Origin: Collinsella sp. AF23-4AC
Lineage (GTDB): Bacteria > Actinomycetota > Coriobacteriia > Coriobacteriales > Coriobacteriaceae
Direction: 5' to 3'
Assembly (NCBI RefSeq): GCF_003462685.1
Contig: NZ_QRVE01000010.1
Coordinates: forward strand, 13,701-77,700
DNA: 64,000 nt
A program made the translations under genes and the position numbers. The notes under the pieces are model-generated. The model was not told the origin of the DNA. It saw only the letters and a program-made list of their open reading frames with translations, and made no database searches. Below, piece after piece: positions 1-9,337 of the stretch (positions are counted from its first letter, which is position 1; every line of letters begins with the position of its first letter).

Positions 1-567
1 CTTTCGGATGGTGAGAATCGGTCCGTCAATCGCCACAGGCGGAATCACCGCGTTGACGCGATAGCCCGTTTTGAGGCGGGCGTTGACGATGGGACTGCGC
101 TCGTCGACACGGCGGCCAAGTGGCGAGATAATGCGGTCGATAAGCACACGGATCTGCTCATCATCCTCAAACGCATGCTCGATGGGGTACAAGACGCCGC
201 CGCGTTCAAAGAAAGCCGAGCGGCAGCCGTTGATCATGATCTCGGTAACGGTGTCGTCCTCGATGAGCGGCTGCAACGGCCCCAAGCCCACCACGTCATC
301 CAAAATCTCGTCGATGATGGTCTCGCGCTCGGGCGTCGCGAGATCGGTCGGCTCCTCAACATTGAGCGCCGCCTCCACCGCAGGACGCAATTCCGAGCGG
401 GCAAGTGCCGGGTCGATATAGGCGCTGATACGCGCCACTTCGTCGTAACCCATGCGGTCCATCACGGCGCGCTTGGTGCGTCGTTTCACAGCGCGGCGAC
501 GCCCCGCATCTACAGGCGCTGCCGCCGCCGCAGCGCCGGCAGCCTTAATCCTCGTTTGCAGGCTCAT
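1..567 (-). CDS. cpaF: Tad/Flp pilus assembly ATPase CpaF (TadA), N-terminal part, cut by window edge
   Basis: Reading leftward from an ATG at 567, the frame stays open to the window edge (189 codons). The start is Ala/Arg/Lys-rich. It is followed by the N-terminal domain typical of CpaF/TadA secretion ATPases, including ISPLGRRVDERSPIVNARL and NAVIPPVAIDGPILTIRK near the cut end. The Walker A and catalytic parts lie outside the window. The family is the hexameric cytoplasmic ATPase that powers assembly of Flp/Tad pili. The start codon overlaps the stop of the upstream cpaE-like gene (ATGA), so the two are translationally coupled. CpaF is the best call because of the pilus neighbours; a general type II/IV secretion ATPase is the alternative. 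Confidence 0.88.
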   Translation of the reverse strand, partial: MSLQTRIKAAGAAAAAAPVDAGRRRAVKRRTKRAVMDRMGYDEVARISAYIDPALARSELRPAVEAALNVEEPTDLATPERETIIDEILDDVVGLGPLQPLIEDDTVTEIMINGCRSAFFERGGVLYPIEHAFEDDEQIRVLIDRIISPLGRRVDERSPIVNARLKTGYRVNAVIPPVAIDGPILTIRK

Positions 568-2213
568 CGCTGATCACCCTCGCGCGACCAGGGAAGGCGG
601 ATACGCGGGCGTTCGGTGCGCGTTGCACGGTCGGCGACCATATCGCTCCAAGGGCCGACGGCGCACCCCAGTTCCACGAGCATCTCGCGCGTGGCCTCGC
701 GCACGCTGGTCGCAAAAGCGCTGGTCTGCCCCACTGCCTCGTCAGCGCGCCCAAACGCCATGAGCGCGGCGAGATCCTGCCCGCCATCGGCGATACGAAT
801 CTTGGAGCTCAACGCACAGGCAATCTCAAAGCGCATGGCGACGTCCTCGTCTGCCCCGCGCGCACCGAACCGGTTGAACACGGCGCTCATGCGCGTGCGC
901 GGCACACCTACTCGACTTGCCAGTTCAATGACGCGCGACGCCGATGTCGCGGACGACACCGCCGCATCGCCAACGATCAGGCAACGGTCGCTCGCCGCCA
1001 CCGCAGCCGCCACGGCGTCGCCCCAAAAGACCGAGGTATCGATAAAGACCACGTCGGATTCGCGACGCAGGACATCAAGCAGTAGCTCCACCGGACGTGC
1101 CATGAGCTCGGCTTGCTCGGGCGCCGCGACGGGACCCCAGAGCGTAACGCCCGGCGCCACGCGCATCGATGTGGCTACGATATCCGGCTCGGTGAGCGTG
1201 CCCGCCGCCGACGGCTCGATAAGTGCCGCCATATCGCGCGGAGCATCGACGCCTAACAAGTCGTAAAGGTTTCCAAACATCAGGTCCAGGTCGAGCACGG
1301 CGGCACGCAAGCCCAACAGCGACGATGTGTGTGCCATGGTGGCAACGATCGTCGACTTGCCGCAACCGCCCGAACCCGAAATGGCGCAGATGACCGGAGC
1401 TCGATGCGGCGAAGCGGCAGCGTCTGCCGGCGGCATCGGAGGCGGCGGGGCGGGCGTCGGTGACAGCGTCCCCGTCTCCCCCGCCGCAACCACATGCTGC
1501 GTCCAAGCCGGCATGGCAGCTTGTTCGGTCTGCGAGGCAGGCTCGTTCTGTGCAATCTGCTCATGCTGCATCAGCGACAACTCGCCGCACCCGGCAAAGC
1601 CCTCAACTTCATCGAGTTCATCCGCCAGATTCACGCCGTGCACGTATCCCATATCTACAGCCGGGGAATCGCCAGCATGCTGCGCCGGCCCTCCAGCGTC
1701 ATCGTATACAAGAGGGTTCCGGGGGCGCCGACCATGCTCGGCTTCCGCTTTTCCATAATCATCAACACGCGGGCCTCTTGTAGCGCGAGGCGCCCCGGGT
1801 TCCCTATCAACAAAAGCATCGGGCTCAATCGTCATGCGCCGATCGGAATCAACCGCTCCCTCGCCCGCGCGCCCGTTACCGCATATACTGTGTGCAGCGA
1901 TGACCTCGGTCGCCCCCGCGCGAAACAGCCCCTCGATATCCGACGGATCGAGCGCTTCTATCAACACGACCACGCGACTCACGCGGCCTTCGGCCGTCAG
2001 GCGCGCAACAGTCTTGCGCACATCTTCGGTATCAAACAGAGACGCCGCGATGATGGCAGCCCCGCGGCGCGACGGAAACGCCCGCGCCATGGAAACCAGT
2101 CCGTCCAGGTCACCCACGCGAAGCACCTGTGCACCCACATCACGGCCCTCGACTTCCCGCTGCAACAGCCCGTAATCACCGCACGCGCAGCACGCAAGCC
2201 AGATCGCCTTCAT
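564..2213 (-). CDS. cpaE: CpaE/TadZ-like pilus localisation ATPase (MinD/ParA family)
   Basis: About 549 aa. Residues 1-120 look like an atypical receiver-like domain. A long acidic and Pro/Ala/Gln-rich linker of about 150 residues follows. Then comes a MinD/ParA-type ATPase with the deviant Walker A SGSGGCGKST (Lys about residue 286) and the following AAVLDLDLMFGNLYDLLGV segment. CpaE/TadZ proteins mark the pole or site where the Tad pilus machine assembles. The gene lies between cpaB and cpaF and overlaps both by a few bases, which fixes it in the operon. Start choice: ATG at 2213 or GTG at 2216; both sit behind GGAGG and both overlap the cpaB stop. The long linker is unusual for the family. 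Confidence 0.82.
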   Translation of the reverse strand: MKAIWLACCACGDYGLLQREVEGRDVGAQVLRVGDLDGLVSMARAFPSRRGAAIIAASLFDTEDVRKTVARLTAEGRVSRVVVLIEALDPSDIEGLFRAGATEVIAAHSICGNGRAGEGAVDSDRRMTIEPDAFVDREPGAPRATRGPRVDDYGKAEAEHGRRPRNPLVYDDAGGPAQHAGDSPAVDMGYVHGVNLADELDEVEGFAGCGELSLMQHEQIAQNEPASQTEQAAMPAWTQHVVAAGETGTLSPTPAPPPPMPPADAAASPHRAPVICAISGSGGCGKSTIVATMAHTSSLLGLRAAVLDLDLMFGNLYDLLGVDAPRDMAALIEPSAAGTLTEPDIVATSMRVAPGVTLWGPVAAPEQAELMARPVELLLDVLRRESDVVFIDTSVFWGDAVAAAVAASDRCLIVGDAAVSSATSASRVIELASRVGVPRTRMSAVFNRFGARGADEDVAMRFEIACALSSKIRIADGGQDLAALMAFGRADEAVGQTSAFATSVREATREMLVELGCAVGPWSDMVADRATRTERPRIRLPWSREGDQR

Positions 2214-2872
2214 CACTCGTCGCCTCCGCTCTTTTTGCCGCGCGCCGTGGCGGGAATCGTCAGGCTGACCGTTCCCTTGCCCGAGGCTCCCAGCAGTTCC
2301 TTGACGTCTTCGGGGTCAGCCGCCAGCGTCACCCATTCGATCTTGCCCTCGCGCGTGGCACCGGAATCCTCACTGGTATCGATCACGTACGCGCCGCACA
2401 GCCGATCGGTTACGCCGTCTTTTTGCACATACACATCCACGTAGCTGCCCACGCCCGCAGCACCGCCGACCGAGTGCTCGGCATCGACCGCCACCGAAAC
2501 GGCGACCTTGCCCTTAGGCACCTCGAGCTTGTGGCTCTCGGCCTTGGTGTAAACATTGCAGATCACGGCGTTTTTGGGAATACGCGAAGTCGTCACGTCG
2601 CCACGCACCTGGCGCAGCTCGGTCGCCGTGTCACGCGGCAGCAGACTCGTCAGCCATTCCTGGGTTATGACATTGGTCTCATCGAGGGTCTCGCCCACAT
2701 CGATATCGCGCGCCGCGACGCATACCTCGACGCGATCGCCACCGTACTTGGCCAAGATCTCAGCCTGGACCTGTTCGGCTCGTGAGCGGATCGACGAGCC
2801 GTAAGCCATGCAGAGCAGCGCAGCGAGCACGCCCGCGACCAGACTGATGGCGATGCGCTTGCTCTTGTTCAC
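2213..2872 (-). CDS. cpaB: CpaB/RcpC-like pilus assembly protein with SAF domain
   Basis: About 219 aa. An N-terminal signal-anchor (residues about 5-24, IAISLVAGVLAALLCMAYG) is followed by a SAF/CpaB domain (RVEVCVAARDIDVGETL). The C-terminal half resembles the RcpC/CpaB region. These proteins sit in the cell envelope and help gate or guide the Flp pilus. The start is placed at a GTG (2872) because AGAGGAG lies 5 bases upstream; the in-frame ATG at 2887 has no such site. It opens the visible cpaB-cpaE-cpaF run; any upstream pilin genes are not in this window. Confidence 0.75.
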   Translation of the reverse strand: MNKSKRIAISLVAGVLAALLCMAYGSSIRSRAEQVQAEILAKYGGDRVEVCVAARDIDVGETLDETNVITQEWLTSLLPRDTATELRQVRGDVTTSRIPKNAVICNVYTKAESHKLEVPKGKVAVSVAVDAEHSVGGAAGVGSYVDVYVQKDGVTDRLCGAYVIDTSEDSGATREGKIEWVTLAADPEDVKELLGASGKGTVSLTIPATARGKKSGGDE

Positions 2873-2887
2873 GGCCGCTCCTCTCAT

Positions 2888-3072
2888 GGCAGTGCCGGGC
2901 GAATGCCCATACCACCATTGTCTGGGCGGTCAGAGCGCAAAGCGGCGCAATCGCGATCTTGGTTTTCGATGTCAAACCAATCGCTGACCAAAAGCTGACC
3001 AGCCCGTCAAGCTCGTGGCAAGGTTTTGGTCGACACGTCAGCAAACTGCATGTTTCGAGGCTTTTCCGCAGC
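2888..3072. promoter_or_regulatory. Upstream region of the pilus genes with repeated TTGGTCAG-type motif
   Basis: This gap upstream of cpaB carries repeats on the minus strand: a GGTCAGC box directly followed by TTTTGGTCAGC, plus GACCAAAACC nearby. A similar pair (GTCAAGCTTTTGGTTAG next to TTTTGGTCAG) occurs at about 62670-62705, upstream of a small membrane protein gene. A shared regulator is possible. No clear -10/-35 pair was identified. Confidence 0.3.
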
Positions 3073-3107
3073 AAAAAAGCCGTCTCCCGAACAGTTGGGA
3101 GACGGCT
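3073..3107 (-). terminator. Intrinsic terminator after rsgA
   Basis: On the minus strand an 11-bp perfect stem (AGCCGTCTCCC / GGGAGACGGCT, 3078-3088 with 3097-3107) with an 8-nt loop is followed by six T residues. It lies 18 bases past the rsgA stop. Confidence 0.9.
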
Positions 3108-3124
3108 GTCATAGGAAAAATCAA

Positions 3125-4309
3125 TTACAGATGGACATCGGGATCGAGCATTTGAGCGCTCACGCGCATGGATGACGCCAGGTTTTGGAACGTTTCCAGA
3201 CGCAGGCTGTCAATCTGCCCGGCGTCTTCGGCCTCGCGAACGGCGCAACCCGGCTCATGGACATGCGTGCAATCGCCAAACCGGCACGCACGCGATGCCT
3301 CGACAATCTCGGGGAAAGCGCGCGCCAGACCCCGCTCGTGACCCACGAGCGGCAGGCTGCGCAGACCCGGGGCATCGGCGATCACGCCGGCGTCGCCCGG
3401 CAGCGCCACCATCACGCGCGCGACGGTAGTGTGACGGCCCTGGTCGTCGCGTTCGCGCACACCGCCGGTCGCCAACGTATCGTGGCCCAGCAGTGCATTG
3501 AGCAGCGTCGACTTGCCGGCACCCGACTCGCCCAGAATCATGGCGCAGCTCCCGACAGGCACGCAGGCACGGACCTCGTCCAGGCCGCGGCCCTCGGCAG
3601 AGGACGTCACGATCACGCGCACGTCCGGACCCACCAGGCGGCGCACGCGGTCCAGATCGCGCTCGAGCTCCTCGGCATCGCAACGGTCAGCTTTGGTGAG
3701 TACCACCACCGGTTCGGCATCGCAGTCGAGCGCCAACACCAGCGAGCGCGCCACACGGTCGAGCAGCACCTCGCCGGCACCGAGCGCCTGCACGATTAGC
3801 ACGCTATCCACGTTGGAGCAGAGCACCTGGCGCTCTCCGCGGGCACGGCCGCGCCAACGCTCAAAGCTCGTACGGCGCGGCAGCACGCACTCAATCACGC
3901 CCATATCGTGCCCGGGAGCGCGGCGCACCGCCACACGATCGCCCACGGCAGGCAGCAGGACCTCGTCCTCACCGCGCGACTTGGCAAACCCCACGGCATG
4001 CTCGGCGCGGAAGGTATCGTCGGCAGTCGCCACCAGCGGAAACCCGCGATCCAAGCGCACCACGGCGCCAAGCTGCATCTGCTCGGGCTCCTCGGCATGT
4101 GCGCAGAAATCATCAAAGGCAGTCTGCTGAGCTTCATCGACCGGCAGGTCATCAAACGCCGGAACGTCCTGCAGCGCGTCGAGTCCCGGCACGCTTGCCA
4201 GCAGCTCCTCAGCAGATGCGGGAGCCTCGGTCGCGAGCTTCCGACGACGATCGCGCTTAGCCCGCGCCCCCGTCGTCTTTTTCTTCGCTTTAGCCTTAGC
4301 CTTGCCCAC
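3125..4309 (-). CDS. rsgA: Ribosome small-subunit GTPase RsgA (YjeQ)
   Basis: About 394 aa, a circularly permuted GTPase that tests 30S maturation. Visible in order: a Lys/Arg-rich N-terminus, an OB-fold region, a G4 motif (VVLTKADR), G1 (GESGAGKSTLLNAL), G3 (DAPG) and a C-terminal zinc knuckle (CRFGDCTHVHEPGC). The N-terminal extension of about 80 residues before the OB fold is longer than in most RsgA. The GTG at 4309 is chosen because GGGAGG lies 4 bases upstream; the longer frame to 4432 runs into repeat B1 and has no ribosome site. A terminator follows the gene. Confidence 0.92.
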   Translation of the reverse strand: MGKAKAKAKKKTTGARAKRDRRRKLATEAPASAEELLASVPGLDALQDVPAFDDLPVDEAQQTAFDDFCAHAEEPEQMQLGAVVRLDRGFPLVATADDTFRAEHAVGFAKSRGEDEVLLPAVGDRVAVRRAPGHDMGVIECVLPRRTSFERWRGRARGERQVLCSNVDSVLIVQALGAGEVLLDRVARSLVLALDCDAEPVVVLTKADRCDAEELERDLDRVRRLVGPDVRVIVTSSAEGRGLDEVRACVPVGSCAMILGESGAGKSTLLNALLGHDTLATGGVRERDDQGRHTTVARVMVALPGDAGVIADAPGLRSLPLVGHERGLARAFPEIVEASRACRFGDCTHVHEPGCAVREAEDAGQIDSLRLETFQNLASSMRVSAQMLDPDVHL

Positions 4310-4421
4310 AAGCGCCTCCCAGCACCATAAATCACAACTGAGCAGGTATTTTAAATCAAAAAGAGCTGGCCGGGCAAAGCCCGACCAGCTCACAAACTTT
4401 CCCTCAGCCAATGGTCCCGAG

Positions 4422-4540
4422 AGGCTATCCAAAGGCCCGACGCCGGGAGGGGTTTCTTCTGAGCGATCCCGCAGCGCGAAGCGCGAGGACCAGCGAAGAA
4501 GAAACCCCGCAGGCGGTCGGGCCGGTGGGAAGGATGGCCT
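4422..4540. repeat. Structured repeat family B, copy 1
   Basis: Nested inverted repeat 7 bases past the Ca-ATPase stop. Arms from outside in: AGGCTATCC (4422-4430) with GGATGGCCT (4532-4540); GGCCCGACGCC (4434) with GGCGGTCGGGCC (4512); GGGGTTTCTTC with GAAGAAACCCC. The core ATCCCGCAG, hairpin CGC-GAA-GCG, CGAGGAC matches copy 2 at 13195-13289. The position 3' of a gene suggests a terminator-like or mRNA-stabilising role (inference). Confidence 0.75.
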
Positions 4541-4546
4541 TTCGAC

Positions 4547-7228
4547 CTACTCCTTCTCGACCGCGCGCATGATCGCCTTGTAAATCTCCATCAGCGGGAT
4601 GATCAGGAAGGCCAGGCCCAGGGCAGCGACAACGCCCTTGAGCTCAAGCGTCACGGGGCCAAAGAACATCTCGGCAAGCGTCGGCTGCACGGTTACGATC
4701 ACCGTCAGCACCAGCGCCAGCGCGGCGGAAGCCCACAGCCACTTGTTCTGCTTCTTCATGGTGAACAGCGACGCACGACGGCTGCGCATATTGAAGCAGT
4801 GGAAAATCTCGACCATGTTGAGCGTGATGAACGCCATCATCACGCCTTCCTCGTCGGCATTGCCGGCGATCATATCGGCGATGTGGATGTAGCCCATGTC
4901 AAAGTACACGCCCACAAAGAAGCTCGCCAGCACCAGCACGGTGATGATTAGGCCCTGGACCACACAGTCCAGGCCCATATTGCCAGCAAAGACGCCGTCC
5001 TTGGCGTTGCGCGGCTTGCGCTTCATGATGTCGCCCTCGGCATCCTCCATGCCCAACGCGAGCGCGGGGAAGCAGTCGGTAACTAGGTTCACCCACAGCA
5101 GCTGCACCGGCTGGAAGATGGTAAAGCCGATGAGCGTGGCGATAAACACCGAGAATACCTCGGCAAGGTTGGCCGAAAGCAGGAACTGGATGACCTTGCG
5201 GATGTTGTCGTAGATGCGACGGCCCTCTTCGCAGGCACCGATGATGGTGGCGAAGTTGTCGTCGGCAAGCACCATGTCGGCGACGTTCTTGGTGACATCG
5301 GTACCGGTGATGCCCATGCCCACGCCGATGTCGGCGCGCTTGATGGACGGAGCGTCGTTGACGCCGTCGCCCGTCATGGCCACGATCTGGTCGCGCGACT
5401 TCCAAGCCTCGACGATGCGGGTCTTGTGCTCGGGCTGGACGCGGGCGTACACGCCGTAATCCTCGATGTGCGCGTCGAGCTCCTCGTCGCTCATGCGATC
5501 GAGGTCGGCACCGGTGATGGCCTGGCTGCGATCGGCGACGATGCCCAGCTGCTTGGCGATGGCCACGGCGGTGTCGATGTGGTCGCCCGTGATCATGACG
5601 GTGCGGATACCGGCGTCGTGCGCCTCGCGGATGGCGTCGGCGACCTCGGGGCGGACCGGGTCAATCATGCCGGACAGGCCGCAGAAGACCAGGTCATGCT
5701 CGAGCGCGGCGGGGCTGCAGTCGGCCGGGACCTCGGTGTAGGTGCGGCTTGCCAGCGCCAGCACGCGCAGGGCCTCGTCGGCCATGGCCTTGTTGGCGGC
5801 CACGAGCTCGGCACGGCGCTCCGCGGTCAGGGGGGCGACCTTATCGCCCTCGTAGATATGGGTGCACAGGCCGATCACCACATCGGGCGCGCCCTTGGTG
5901 TACTGCTCATACTCGCCGTCCAGGGTCTCGACGACCACGGACATCATCTTACGGCCCGAGTCGAACGGGGCCTCGCCCACGCGCGGGTGCTCGGCAGTCA
6001 GGCCAGTAAGACCAGCCTTGCCGGCGTCGTTGACGAGCGCGCACTCAGTCGGCTCACCCACGGCCTCGCCCAGCTCCTCATCCCACTGGGCGTCGGAGCA
6101 CAGAGCCATACCGGCCAGGAACTTCTCCTTGGGCGCGGCGAGCTCGTGCTTGACGACGGTCATCTTGTTTTGGGTAAGGGTGCCGGTCTTGTCGGAGCAG
6201 ATGGTCTGCGTGCAGCCAAGGGTCTCGACGGCAGAGAGCTTGCGGATAATCGCCTGGCGCTTGGCCATCTTGGTCACGCCAAGCGACAGCACGATGGTCA
6301 CGACGGCGACCAGACCCTCGGGGATGGCAGCGACGGCGAGCGAGACAGCGACCATAAAGGTGTCGAGCAAGGCAGTCGGATCGGTAAGGACGTTGCCCAC
6401 GCCGTGGCGGAGGATGTCAACGCCAAAGATCACGACGCAGATGATAATCACCATGATGGTGAGGATGCGGCTGAGCTCGGCAAGCTTCACCTGCAGCGGC
6501 GTGAGCTCTTCCTTGGCCTCGGCCAGGGCGCCGGCGATCTTACCCATCTCGGTGTTCATGCCGGTGCCGACCACGACGGCGCGGCCGCGGCCGTATACCA
6601 CGGTGGAACCCATGTAGCACATGTTCTTGCGGTCGCCGAGCGGCACGTCATCGGTGCCCGCGGCAAGCTCAATCACGTCGGCGTGCTTCTCTACGGGCAC
6701 CGACTCGCCGGTGAGTGCGGCCTCTTCGATCTTCATCGTGGCGCTCTCGAGCACACGGCAGTCGGCCGGGACGGAGTCGCCCGCCTCGAGCATGATCACG
6801 TCACCGGGCACGAGCTCGGCGCTCGGCAGGTGCACGAGTTTGCCGTCGCGCAGCACCTTGGACTGCGCCGCGCTCATCTCCTGCAGAGCCTCGAGAGCCT
6901 CCTCGCTTTTAGCCTCCTGGACCACGCCCAGCACCGAGTTGACGATAACGACGAACATGATGATGAAGACATCGGCAAAGTCGGGCTCGCCCTTGACCAT
7001 GCCCGTGAGTGCACTGATGACGGCGGCAACGATCAGCATGATGACCATGGGGTCGGCCATCTGCTCAAAGAAGCGCTTCCACAACGGTGTCTTCTCTGCT
7101 TCCTCGAGCTTGTTAGGGCCTGTCTTGGCGAGGCGCGACGACGCCTCGCCGGTGCTCAGGCCGAGGTTCTCATCGACACCCTGGTCGCTGAGCACCTCCG
7201 CCGCGGCGGACAGGTATTCCTTTTGCAT
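4547..7228 (-). CDS. P-type Ca2+-transporting ATPase (type II, PMCA/SERCA-like)
   Basis: 893 aa, full length for the family. Order: N-terminal cation-ATPase domain (about 5-75), first membrane pair, actuator domain with TGES (AALTGESVPVEK), M4 with PEGL, phosphorylation motif CSDKTGTLTQ (Asp about 346), nucleotide domain, hinge TGDGVNDAPS, and six C-terminal membrane helices. M4 PEG, M5 NLAE and M6 NLVTD fit the calcium ligands of SERCA-type pumps. It should export Ca2+ (or possibly Mn2+) across the plasma membrane using ATP. The ATG at 7228 follows GGAGGGG. It is monocistronic: structured repeat B1 lies directly downstream. Confidence 0.9.
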   Translation of the reverse strand: MQKEYLSAAAEVLSDQGVDENLGLSTGEASSRLAKTGPNKLEEAEKTPLWKRFFEQMADPMVIMLIVAAVISALTGMVKGEPDFADVFIIMFVVIVNSVLGVVQEAKSEEALEALQEMSAAQSKVLRDGKLVHLPSAELVPGDVIMLEAGDSVPADCRVLESATMKIEEAALTGESVPVEKHADVIELAAGTDDVPLGDRKNMCYMGSTVVYGRGRAVVVGTGMNTEMGKIAGALAEAKEELTPLQVKLAELSRILTIMVIIICVVIFGVDILRHGVGNVLTDPTALLDTFMVAVSLAVAAIPEGLVAVVTIVLSLGVTKMAKRQAIIRKLSAVETLGCTQTICSDKTGTLTQNKMTVVKHELAAPKEKFLAGMALCSDAQWDEELGEAVGEPTECALVNDAGKAGLTGLTAEHPRVGEAPFDSGRKMMSVVVETLDGEYEQYTKGAPDVVIGLCTHIYEGDKVAPLTAERRAELVAANKAMADEALRVLALASRTYTEVPADCSPAALEHDLVFCGLSGMIDPVRPEVADAIREAHDAGIRTVMITGDHIDTAVAIAKQLGIVADRSQAITGADLDRMSDEELDAHIEDYGVYARVQPEHKTRIVEAWKSRDQIVAMTGDGVNDAPSIKRADIGVGMGITGTDVTKNVADMVLADDNFATIIGACEEGRRIYDNIRKVIQFLLSANLAEVFSVFIATLIGFTIFQPVQLLWVNLVTDCFPALALGMEDAEGDIMKRKPRNAKDGVFAGNMGLDCVVQGLIITVLVLASFFVGVYFDMGYIHIADMIAGNADEEGVMMAFITLNMVEIFHCFNMRSRRASLFTMKKQNKWLWASAALALVLTVIVTVQPTLAEMFFGPVTLELKGVVAALGLAFLIIPLMEIYKAIMRAVEKE

Positions 7229-7576
7229 ATAGAGTCCCCTCCTGGGATTCGGGCCACTCAGCAGATTGATGCCCGATCATAATTCCCAGGAGAAGGGCAA
7301 GGGCTCATCAAGGCTGCCGTGCTGAGCGGCAGTTGATAGTGGAGCTATGGTACCCCAAAGCGGCGCGTCTAGCCAAAACATTCCAATTGGAAACACGGCT
7401 CGAGTGCAACGGTGCAGACCGTGTGATGCTCAATGTTGGTAAAACGTTTTTTCTTCGGCACTTCGTCAAACTGAAATATCGCCCAGATAGCAGCGGTAAG
7501 AGCAGTTGGTAAAATTTTTGCATATACCGTTTTTCTCGCAAAAAATGAACTTCTTAATCGGCATACGGTCGTTTTT
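7229..7576. other. Divergent intergenic region between Ca-ATPase and pyk
   Basis: Non-coding by inspection; the single short open frame here has no ribosome site and is rejected. A TATGAT hexamer on the minus strand (7276-7281) may be the -10 of the ATPase gene, but no convincing -35 was found. Two TTGGTAAAA boxes (about 7436 and 7507) are the only other repeats noted. Confidence 0.4.
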
Positions 7577-7607
7577 TTGGGGTATTCGGTCGGTATTTCG
7601 TTATAAT
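7577..7607 (+). promoter_or_regulatory. Probable pyk promoter
   Basis: A perfect TATAAT (7602-7607) lies 63 bases before the pyk start. TTGGGG at 7577-7582 is the nearest -35-like hexamer, 19 bases away, so the -35 is weak. GGAGG lies just before the ATG. Confidence 0.6.
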
Positions 7608-7670
7608 CAACTCGATTTTATTTCTTATGGTTTATCTATCAGCGCAAGACGATGTCAGATGGAGGTCTGA

Positions 7671-9131
7671 ATGTACAAGCGCACTAAGATTGTATGCACC
7701 ATGGGTCCCGCCTGCGATAGCGACGAGACCATCCGCGAGATGATCAAGGCGGGCATGAACGTCGCCCGTTTTAACTTCTCGCACGGCTCCTACGACGAGC
7801 ACCACGGTCGCATCGAGCGCGTCCGTCGTATTTCCAAGGAGCTCGGTCTGCCTGTCGGCATCCTGCTCGACACCAAGGGCCCCGAGGTCCGCACCGGCCT
7901 TCTGGTCGACGGCAAGAAGGTTGCCGTCAAGACCGGCGACAAGATCGTCGTCACTGCTCAGCCCACGTCCGAGGATTTCCACGGCACCGCCGAGCACATC
8001 TCCCTCGACTACCTGGCTCTGCCCTCCGAGGTCGAGAAGGGCTCCCTCATCCTGATCGATGACGGCCTGGTTGCCCTCGAGGTCGAGTCCGTCAGCGGCC
8101 AGGACATGACCTGCGTCGTTAAGAACGACGGCCTGATCGGCGAGCGCAAGGGCGTCAACATGCCCAACGTCAACATCTCGCTGCCCGCCATCACCGAGCG
8201 CGATCGTCAGGACATCCTCTTTGGCCTGACCGAGAACATCGACTACATCGCCGCTTCCTTCATCCGTGACGGCGAGTCCGTCCGCGGCATCCGCGAGCTT
8301 TGCCGCGAGAACGGTGGCGAGCACGTGACGATCTTCCCGAAGATCGAGTGCGCCCTGGGCGTCGAGAACTTTGACGAGATCCTCGAGGCTTCCGACGGCA
8401 TCATGGTCGCCCGTGGCGACCTGGGCATCGAGATCAAGCCCGAGCTCGTTCCCCACATCCAGAAGGAGATCATCGCCAAGTGCAACGCGGCTTACAAGCC
8501 CGTCATCACCGCTACGCAGATGCTCGACTCCATGCAGCAGAACCCGCGCCCGACGCGCGCCGAGGTTGCCGACGTTGCTAACGCCATCTACGACGGCACC
8601 GACGCCGTTATGCTCTCTGGCGAGTCCGCTGCCGGTAAGTACCCGGTCGAGGCCGTTAAGATGCAGGCCAGCATTGCTCTCGAGACCGAGAAGTACCTCC
8701 CGGCTCACGCTCCGCTCGAGGTTCCGGCTGACGCTCACGGCACCCGCGTCGTCAACAACGTTGTGGGTATGTCCGCTGTAAACATGGCTACCACCGTTGG
8801 CGCCAAGTGCATCACCGTGCCGACGACCACCGGTCGTACCGCTCGCCTGATCTCGCACTTCCGTCCCAACATGCCGATCTGCGCGTTCTCCCGCCACGAG
8901 TGGGCCGTCCAGCAGATGATCATGTACTGGGGCGTTATCCCGCACCAGGCCGAGATTACCCAGGGTACCGTCAACGGCACGATCGTCAAGGCAATCGAGA
9001 CCGCTAAGGAGCTCGGCTACGTCGAGGCCGGCGACCTGACCGTCGCCACCGCCGGCGATCCCCGCATGAGCGTCCAGCTCGAGGACAAGGTCTCCTCGAC
9101 CAACGTCGCTTACGTCGCTCAGGTGCGCTAA
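7671..9131 (+). CDS. pyk: Pyruvate kinase
   Basis: 486 aa. Converts phosphoenolpyruvate and ADP to pyruvate and ATP in glycolysis. Motifs: KIVCTMGPA at the N-terminus, MNVARFNFSHG, the active-site block IFPKIECALGVENFDEI with the catalytic Lys, VARGDLGIEI, TATQMLDSM and the long PTRAEVADVANAIYDGTD segment, then the C-terminal domain. The length fits a bacterial type without the extra PEP-utiliser domain. The start has GGAGG at good spacing, and its own promoter and terminator make it monocistronic. Codon use is strongly biased (GTC, GAG, ATC), which fits high expression. Confidence 0.97.
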   Translation: MYKRTKIVCTMGPACDSDETIREMIKAGMNVARFNFSHGSYDEHHGRIERVRRISKELGLPVGILLDTKGPEVRTGLLVDGKKVAVKTGDKIVVTAQPTSEDFHGTAEHISLDYLALPSEVEKGSLILIDDGLVALEVESVSGQDMTCVVKNDGLIGERKGVNMPNVNISLPAITERDRQDILFGLTENIDYIAASFIRDGESVRGIRELCRENGGEHVTIFPKIECALGVENFDEILEASDGIMVARGDLGIEIKPELVPHIQKEIIAKCNAAYKPVITATQMLDSMQQNPRPTRAEVADVANAIYDGTDAVMLSGESAAGKYPVEAVKMQASIALETEKYLPAHAPLEVPADAHGTRVVNNVVGMSAVNMATTVGAKCITVPTTTGRTARLISHFRPNMPICAFSRHEWAVQQMIMYWGVIPHQAEITQGTVNGTIVKAIETAKELGYVEAGDLTVATAGDPRMSVQLEDKVSSTNVAYVAQVR

Positions 9132-9160
9132 ATCGTACTTGCAAGCAGATTTGCATTGCA

Positions 9161-9197
9161 AAGGGCCCGGAAGGCATTGCCTTCCGGGCCCTTTTTT
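9161..9197 (+). terminator. Intrinsic terminator of pyk
   Basis: Stem AAGGGCCCGGAAGG with its complement CCTTCCGGGCCCTT (9161-9193) followed by six T, 30 bases past the pyk stop. Confidence 0.95.
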
Positions 9198-9205
9198 AGA
9201 CCTTC

Positions 9206-9337
9206 TTCGTATGCCGCATCATCGATTTGCGTTCAGTCGCAAGCCTCTCCGATGCCGAGCGCACCACCGAAGACGCCCTGCGACGGGAGCCGTTGGTCAA
9301 TTGGGATGAACTGTTCACCGTCAAGCTGGCCGGCTAG
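9206..9337 (+). pseudogene. Possible 3' remnant of a gene, no start codon
   Basis: A 44-codon frame with no in-frame ATG/GTG/TTG before it ends at TAG 9335-9337. The translation contains ASLSDAERTTEDALRREPLV followed by NWDELFTVKLAG, a natural-looking protein C-terminus. It starts inside the pyk terminator zone and its stop overlaps the end of the convergent phospholipase-like gene. The family was not recognised. It may equally be chance. Confidence 0.25.

Noticed and set aside
5426..7282. 618-codon open frame opposite the Ca-ATPase gene
   Set aside because: Same reason: shadow frame, His/Gly/Asp-rich translation, no domain.
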